Source: Sporisorium sorghi (lineage: Eukaryota > Basidiomycota > Ustilaginomycetes > Ustilaginales > Ustilaginaceae). Taken from it: a stretch of 64,000 nt of DNA. Made by a program: the position numbers and the translations under genes. The stretch is from contig JALCCG010000043.1 of NCBI GenBank assembly GCA_023212695.1, forward strand, positions 45,041 through 109,040. The letters are read 5' to 3'. Under the pieces are notes generated by a model. That model saw nothing but the letters and a program-made list of their open reading frames with translations. It was not told the origin of the DNA and did not search any database. Shown piece after piece: positions 60,021-64,000 of this stretch (within the stretch, counting starts at the first letter, position 1; the number at the start of each line of letters is the position of its first letter).

Positions 60021-63000
60021 CTACACCTTGCCCTTCCTCTTACTCCCCACCATCCACCCGTTCGCAACCGCAACCTGCACCTGCCTCACCAACGCCCACA
60101 CCCACACCACCGCAAAGCACGGCATCGCCAACAACACATTCAGCACCGGATAGATATCCGGATACCTTTCCCACACCCTCGCCTGCACACCCGGCACCAC
60201 TCTCGGCGCCAACAGCTCCACCGCATGCAGCCCCACCGCCACCACATACGTCAGCGTACTCAACCGTCTAAAAAATGAGCCCCTCCTCACCACTGCCCTG
60301 ACGCCCCTCACCGGGTTGCACGGCACCTCCAGCCCGCCAACCACCCAGTTCCACCCGAGCGTCAGCACGCCGTACTGCAACGCCTGCCCGTCGCGCTTCA
60401 GCAGCGGGTAGAGCGAGAACGTCGCGACGTTGTTGAACCAGACGCTCCACTCCCAGTCCCTCGCCGCGGTGATGTTCCCGCCCCACGTATCACCTTTTGC
60501 GCCAAGAAGGAGGGTCATGGGCAACAGTGGCAGCAGGATCGACTTTTCGTGCGTCTGGAAGCCGAATAGGAAGAACGCGCTCGAGACGCTGACTAGGCCG
60601 TAGGGGAGCATCTGGGCTGCGGGCGAGGGAAGGGTCGATGCCACCGGCCGCGCTGTTGCGGGTTGGTGCGGGTAGTCGGAATCGTGCGAGACGGCGAGAG
60701 TGTCCGGGAGCGGGCCAGCGTGGCTGAGGGATCGGGAGACCGAGCCGGCGAGCAGCGACTCGATCTCGGAGCGCGCCGCTGTCGAGCCGACCACCGACGG
60801 CGAGCGACGACGGCTGACACTGCGGCTGCGACTGTGCGCTGCACCCGATGCCAACGACGCCGACGCCACTGCTGCCGTACTGGTCGCCTTCCCACCCACC
60901 ACCCCATCTCCACCCTCTGCCCTCACCACCACCTCGTGCGCAGCCATCATCTCCATCCGCGCCGTCTCCCCCGCCGCCCAGAACAACATGACACACCCCG
61001 GCAAAATCCCCACCAGCGTAACCCCCAAACTCACCCTCGCCAACGCTGCCGCCGCCACCACATTCTTCAACTTCCACCTCCCCGGCACCGGCAGCACCGA
61101 CATGGCACACCACACATTCGCCACCTTATCCTCAAACAGCCCCCTCGCGAGCGGGAAGATGCGGTGCACCAGTTGCCCCACCTGCTCCAAACTCGTCAGC
61201 CAGGGCGCAAACACCAGTCCGAACGTGCCCAGCACCGCGAGGCTCAGTCCAATAAACAGCGTCAGTCCGCGCTCCGGGTCTATCCGCGCCAGCCCGACAC
61301 ACCGGCCGAGCATAACAGCGAACACGGCGGGGGCGTAGTACAGCGCCATCTGCTTGAACGCGAGGCTGAGGCAGAACAGGACGGCTGCGGCGATGTACTC
61401 GTAGCTGAAGCGGCGCGAGAGGTCGGCGACAGCCTGGGTGCGCGCTTTCGGCGCCGAGGCGTCCGGGTTGGGCAGCGTGGTGTGCAGGAGCGCGAAGCAC
61501 GCAGTGCTGAAACCGAGCATGATGCTGTTGTACTGAAAATGCCCATGGTCGATCAAAATCAGCGCGGGTTGGAGGAGGATCGAGAACAGCGCTATGGCCT
61601 GCGTGCGCCGCCCGCGCCCCTCGAGCTTGCGCGTCACAAACAGCGCCACTGCCGGCAAGTACACCAGCACATCACCCGCAATCACCGTGGCGCGCATGAA
61701 CACCGCCGTCGCCGCATCCTCGTTCCCGCGCGACGTCTCGAACGCAAACCCTGCCGCCGTAGCGGGGAACAACCGCGCGGCGTAGCCACACGCCAAACTG
61801 ACCCACGCTGTGAGCGGCGGGTAGTCGAGCCCCCAATACTGCAAGTCGTAAAAGTACCACTGGGACGTGGGCAGATGCAGCGTGAGCTCGATCCAGTGCC
61901 GCTGCGCTTCAAAGTCGCCGTGCATGGGCTCGACGCCTCGACCGCTCCAGTCGCCTCTGGCCACGATCCAGCGCGTCAAGAACGCGATGAGCAGCACGAG
62001 CGGCACGATGGTCGATTTGAGCTGTTCCTTGGCCAGCCAGCGTATCAGGCGACGGATGGGCGTTTCCGCTTGTGAGCCGAGGCCAGACAGCGCGTAGAGG
62101 TCGCGCAGTGCGGGTGGCGGGTTTTGCACTACCGCCGGCTTGCCGCTGCGCGAGAAAGCCGCCTTCTCGGGAGAGAGCAAGCTGGCTAGAGACGTGTCGA
62201 CGTCCTTTCTCCTACGCCGCTCGCTCTTGGACGTGACGGACTCCGGCGCAAATGTGGCAGGTATAGACGGCAGCGGAGGCAGAGGCCCATCCATCGAGAC
62301 GGGACGTGAAGAAGCTTTGACGGAACTCTTGCGTCGACGCCGTGGCAAGTTGTCGGCTTGCTGCTCCGCCGCCTCTGCCAGCACCGTAGATGGAGCTGCG
62401 GAAGCATTCGAGACCGACGGCGAACCGGACTTGGCGCGCCACTCCTCGATCGTGTCGATGGAGCGCGACTCTGCCTCCCTGCTGAGCTCGAGTGACGCCA
62501 TCAAAGCCGGATGGTCGGGTGAAAGAGCAGAGTAGCCGCTCGCGTCACGGCGCGTCGAAGCGGCGCTCGCCTTCCTACGGCTGCGAGGCGATTCTGGACC
62601 AGCGCTCAACACACCTGCACTGAGACCCGAAGCAGATCCTGCTTGATGACGCCGACGACGCGTGCCAGCCTCGCTAAGCGCTGCTGCTCGACTAGGTCGA
62701 TCTGCGCGATCAAAAGTAGCAAGCGCTCCAAGACTGGGCGACGATCGGAGCGCTGCAGGAGCTTGCGAGGTTCGAGGCCAGTCGTCTAGATCAAAGCCGG
62801 ACGGTCGTGATGCCAGACTGTTGGATGGTTGTCGTTGACGCGAGGATTGCGCATCAGCGTGCACCTGCTGTTGCTGAGCCAAAGTGTCGATGGAAGGAGC
62901 CAAGTGCCGAGATCGAGGAGCAGCACTCGAATGGTTGCTGGGTGGATAAGTGGATCTGCCCTGCTTGGCGGGGAAGGCGAGCCTGGAGCGTGCGGGCCCA

Positions 63001-63587
63001 CCGTTGCTTCCGGCTGCGTGTGCGTTGTAGCGCGCGTTGTTGGAGGCAGAGAGTGAGGCGGGAAGAACGCTGCTGCCAAAGGAAGAGTAGGAGTCCTTGC
63101 GCGCTCGTCTGCGTTTCGACTGGCCCAGCAGCAACCCAATGTTTTCGTCCTCGTCCGCGTCGTCCTGCTGTGCTACGATACGCGACGCCGAAGGTGAAGG
63201 ATCGACCGGCAGCACCTGCGATGAAGATGAGGGCGAAGCATGAGCATCTGCAGAAAATGCGCTCGCAGGCCCGAGCAGATGTCGCGAAGAGGATGAAGGC
63301 TTGAGCGGTGCAGATGAGGTCAAGGTGGGCGAGCGTGGGAGTGTTGCATCGCGTTTGGAAGCCGAGCGCAAGGAGCCGTACTGCGATGGGTGGATGGGAA
63401 CGCCGAACTGATCGAGCTCGTCCGTGCGAGCAGGTGTGTTGGCGAGCTGACTCTGTTGCTGAATCCACTTTGCGGTGGGATGTGCAGCAGCCGATGCATC
63501 GTCGGTGGGTTCGTCTTGGCGGTCGATTCTGCGTGAAGAGAGAAGCTTCTCTGGCCTCTCTTGCCAAGAGTCAAAAGCGTTAGACAT
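60021..63587 (-). CDS. ALG6: ALG6, dolichyl-P-Glc:Man9GlcNAc2 glucosyltransferase
   Basis: A single exon of 1188 residues. From about residue 515 it is a many-pass membrane glucosyltransferase of the ALG6/ALG8 family (STIVPLVLLIAFLTRWIVA; HGDFEAQRHWIELTLHLP; WYFYDLQYWGLDYPPLTAW). The HGDFEAQRHW and GLDYPPLTAW motifs point to ALG6, which adds the first glucose to the lipid-linked N-glycan in the ER. Two parts are unusual: an N-terminal Ser/Arg/Ala-rich tail of about 510 residues with no membrane segment, and an RS-rich insert (RSRSVSRRRSPSVVG region) of about 110 residues near 880-985. Typical ALG6 proteins are about half this length. No intron or upstream stop suggests a later start; an internal start at a later Met would drop the tail. 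Confidence 0.9.
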   Translation of the reverse strand: MSNAFDSWQERPEKLLSSRRIDRQDEPTDDASAAAHPTAKWIQQQSQLANTPARTDELDQFGVPIHPSQYGSLRSASKRDATLPRSPTLTSSAPLKPSSSSRHLLGPASAFSADAHASPSSSSQVLPVDPSPSASRIVAQQDDADEDENIGLLLGQSKRRRARKDSYSSFGSSVLPASLSASNNARYNAHAAGSNGGPARSRLAFPAKQGRSTYPPSNHSSAAPRSRHLAPSIDTLAQQQQVHADAQSSRQRQPSNSLASRPSGFDLDDWPRTSQAPAALRSSPSLGALATFDRADRPSRAAALSEAGTRRRRHQAGSASGLSAGVLSAGPESPRSRRKASAASTRRDASGYSALSPDHPALMASLELSREAESRSIDTIEEWRAKSGSPSVSNASAAPSTVLAEAAEQQADNLPRRRRKSSVKASSRPVSMDGPLPPLPSIPATFAPESVTSKSERRRRKDVDTSLASLLSPEKAAFSRSGKPAVVQNPPPALRDLYALSGLGSQAETPIRRLIRWLAKEQLKSTIVPLVLLIAFLTRWIVARGDWSGRGVEPMHGDFEAQRHWIELTLHLPTSQWYFYDLQYWGLDYPPLTAWVSLACGYAARLFPATAAGFAFETSRGNEDAATAVFMRATVIAGDVLVYLPAVALFVTRKLEGRGRRTQAIALFSILLQPALILIDHGHFQYNSIMLGFSTACFALLHTTLPNPDASAPKARTQAVADLSRRFSYEYIAAAVLFCLSLAFKQMALYYAPAVFAVMLGRCVGLARIDPERGLTLFIGLSLAVLGTFGLVFAPWLTSLEQVGQLVHRIFPLARGLFEDKVANVWCAMSVLPVPGRWKLKNVVAAAALARVSLGVTLVGILPGCVMLFWAAGETARMEMMAAHEVVVRAEGGDGVVGGKATSTAAVASASLASGAAHSRSRSVSRRRSPSVVGSTAARSEIESLLAGSVSRSLSHAGPLPDTLAVSHDSDYPHQPATARPVASTLPSPAAQMLPYGLVSVSSAFFLFGFQTHEKSILLPLLPMTLLLGAKGDTWGGNITAARDWEWSVWFNNVATFSLYPLLKRDGQALQYGVLTLGWNWVVGGLEVPCNPVRGVRAVVRRGSFFRRLSTLTYVVAVGLHAVELLAPRVVPGVQARVWERYPDIYPVLNVLLAMPCFAVVWVWALVRQVQVAVANGWMVGSKRKGKV

Positions 63588-63873
63588 GGTGCGGATCCGT
63601 GCTGCTGCAAGGATAGACTGATCGCGTTGCTGAAACTGCCTGGTTTAGGGGCCTGCAACCGTGTTGAGAGGAGGTAAAAGGGATGCGCACATGTGTGCCG
63701 ATAACCGCGAGTGTCGATGGTTGAGAGCCCTAGCGATGCTCTGTTGCGGCCGGTGGTAGCATCAACGATGAGCTTGTCCTGCGATGAGTGGATGACGGGA
63801 GGTACACGTCGATGATTCGGTGATGAGGAGGAGGACAAAAGAGTGTGTTGGTTGGAGGTGGCTCAAGCGCATC

Positions 63874-63910
<37 letters not shown>

Positions 63911-64000
63911 AAATTCAGCCAAAAAAAACGAAACAGTTGCGGTCCCAGGCCCAGCCAAACAAGCACAAAAACAACAGCACACCCCCACCCCCCGCCGCTG
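63588..64000. other. ALG6 upstream region
   Basis: Contains a 31-base A run at 63876-63906, about 290-320 bases before the ALG6 start. No other gene is visible at the window end. Confidence 0.45.

Overview
This window is nuclear DNA of a filamentous fungus, most likely a smut (Ustilaginales, Basidiomycota). The evidence is short introns (about 70-120 bases) in a few genes and none in most, GC-rich housekeeping genes with smut-like low-complexity inserts, a secreted GH45 endoglucanase, and a cluster of small secreted proteins of the kind seen in smut effector clusters. I cannot fix the species.

Region 1 (1 to about 18.6 kb) is an accessory island. It holds nine diverged copies (here F1-F9) of one small secreted-protein family. 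F1 and F2 are on the + strand; F3-F9 are on the - strand. By hand I could build one gene plan for all of them. Exon 1 encodes a signal peptide and a short domain with an LW motif and a W..[FY]L...G..I[IV]..[FY]Y motif. Two microexons of 18-27 and 27-33 bases follow. Exon 4 starts with a [KR]FL-like motif and in several copies ends with a W[AG]..L[ST]LG tail. All introns are phase 2. F3, F4, F6, F7 and F9 are intact by this model (220, 279, 184, 235 and 189 residues). F1 has lost its ATG, F2 has one in-frame stop, F5 carries a frameshift and a Tc1-type transposon inserted at a TA inside exon 1, and F8 has lost exon 1. The island also carries a decayed pogo-like element (3294-5116) and a short non-autonomous element with the same ends (15215-15714).

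Region 2 (about 19.9-28 kb) starts with a larger secreted protein of unknown function (three exons, 450 residues). It is followed by a dienelactone hydrolase-like enzyme, a membrane-anchored nucleotide pyrophosphatase/phosphodiesterase, a NASP/Hif1-type histone chaperone and a secreted six-hairpin-like protein.

Region 3 (29-64 kb) is a conserved core: PEX5 (peroxisomal import receptor), a sterol 3-beta-glucosyltransferase of the ATG26/UGT51 type, an RBR ubiquitin ligase, POP5 (RNase P/MRP), NUP192 (inner-ring nucleoporin), a GH45 endoglucanase, an unknown 291-residue protein, a small PPxY protein, an HSL-type alpha/beta hydrolase, a GCP4-type gamma-tubulin complex protein and ALG6 (N-glycan glucosyltransferase). 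Three tRNA-Asp(GTC) genes, each with a 21-base intron, lie at 38.0, 38.5 and 42.3 kb. A 10-N assembly gap at 37.06 kb is flanked by sequence that looks like a corrupted duplicate. There is no sign that the core genes form a pathway cluster. The main biology of the window is birth and decay of a secreted-protein family next to a stable housekeeping block.
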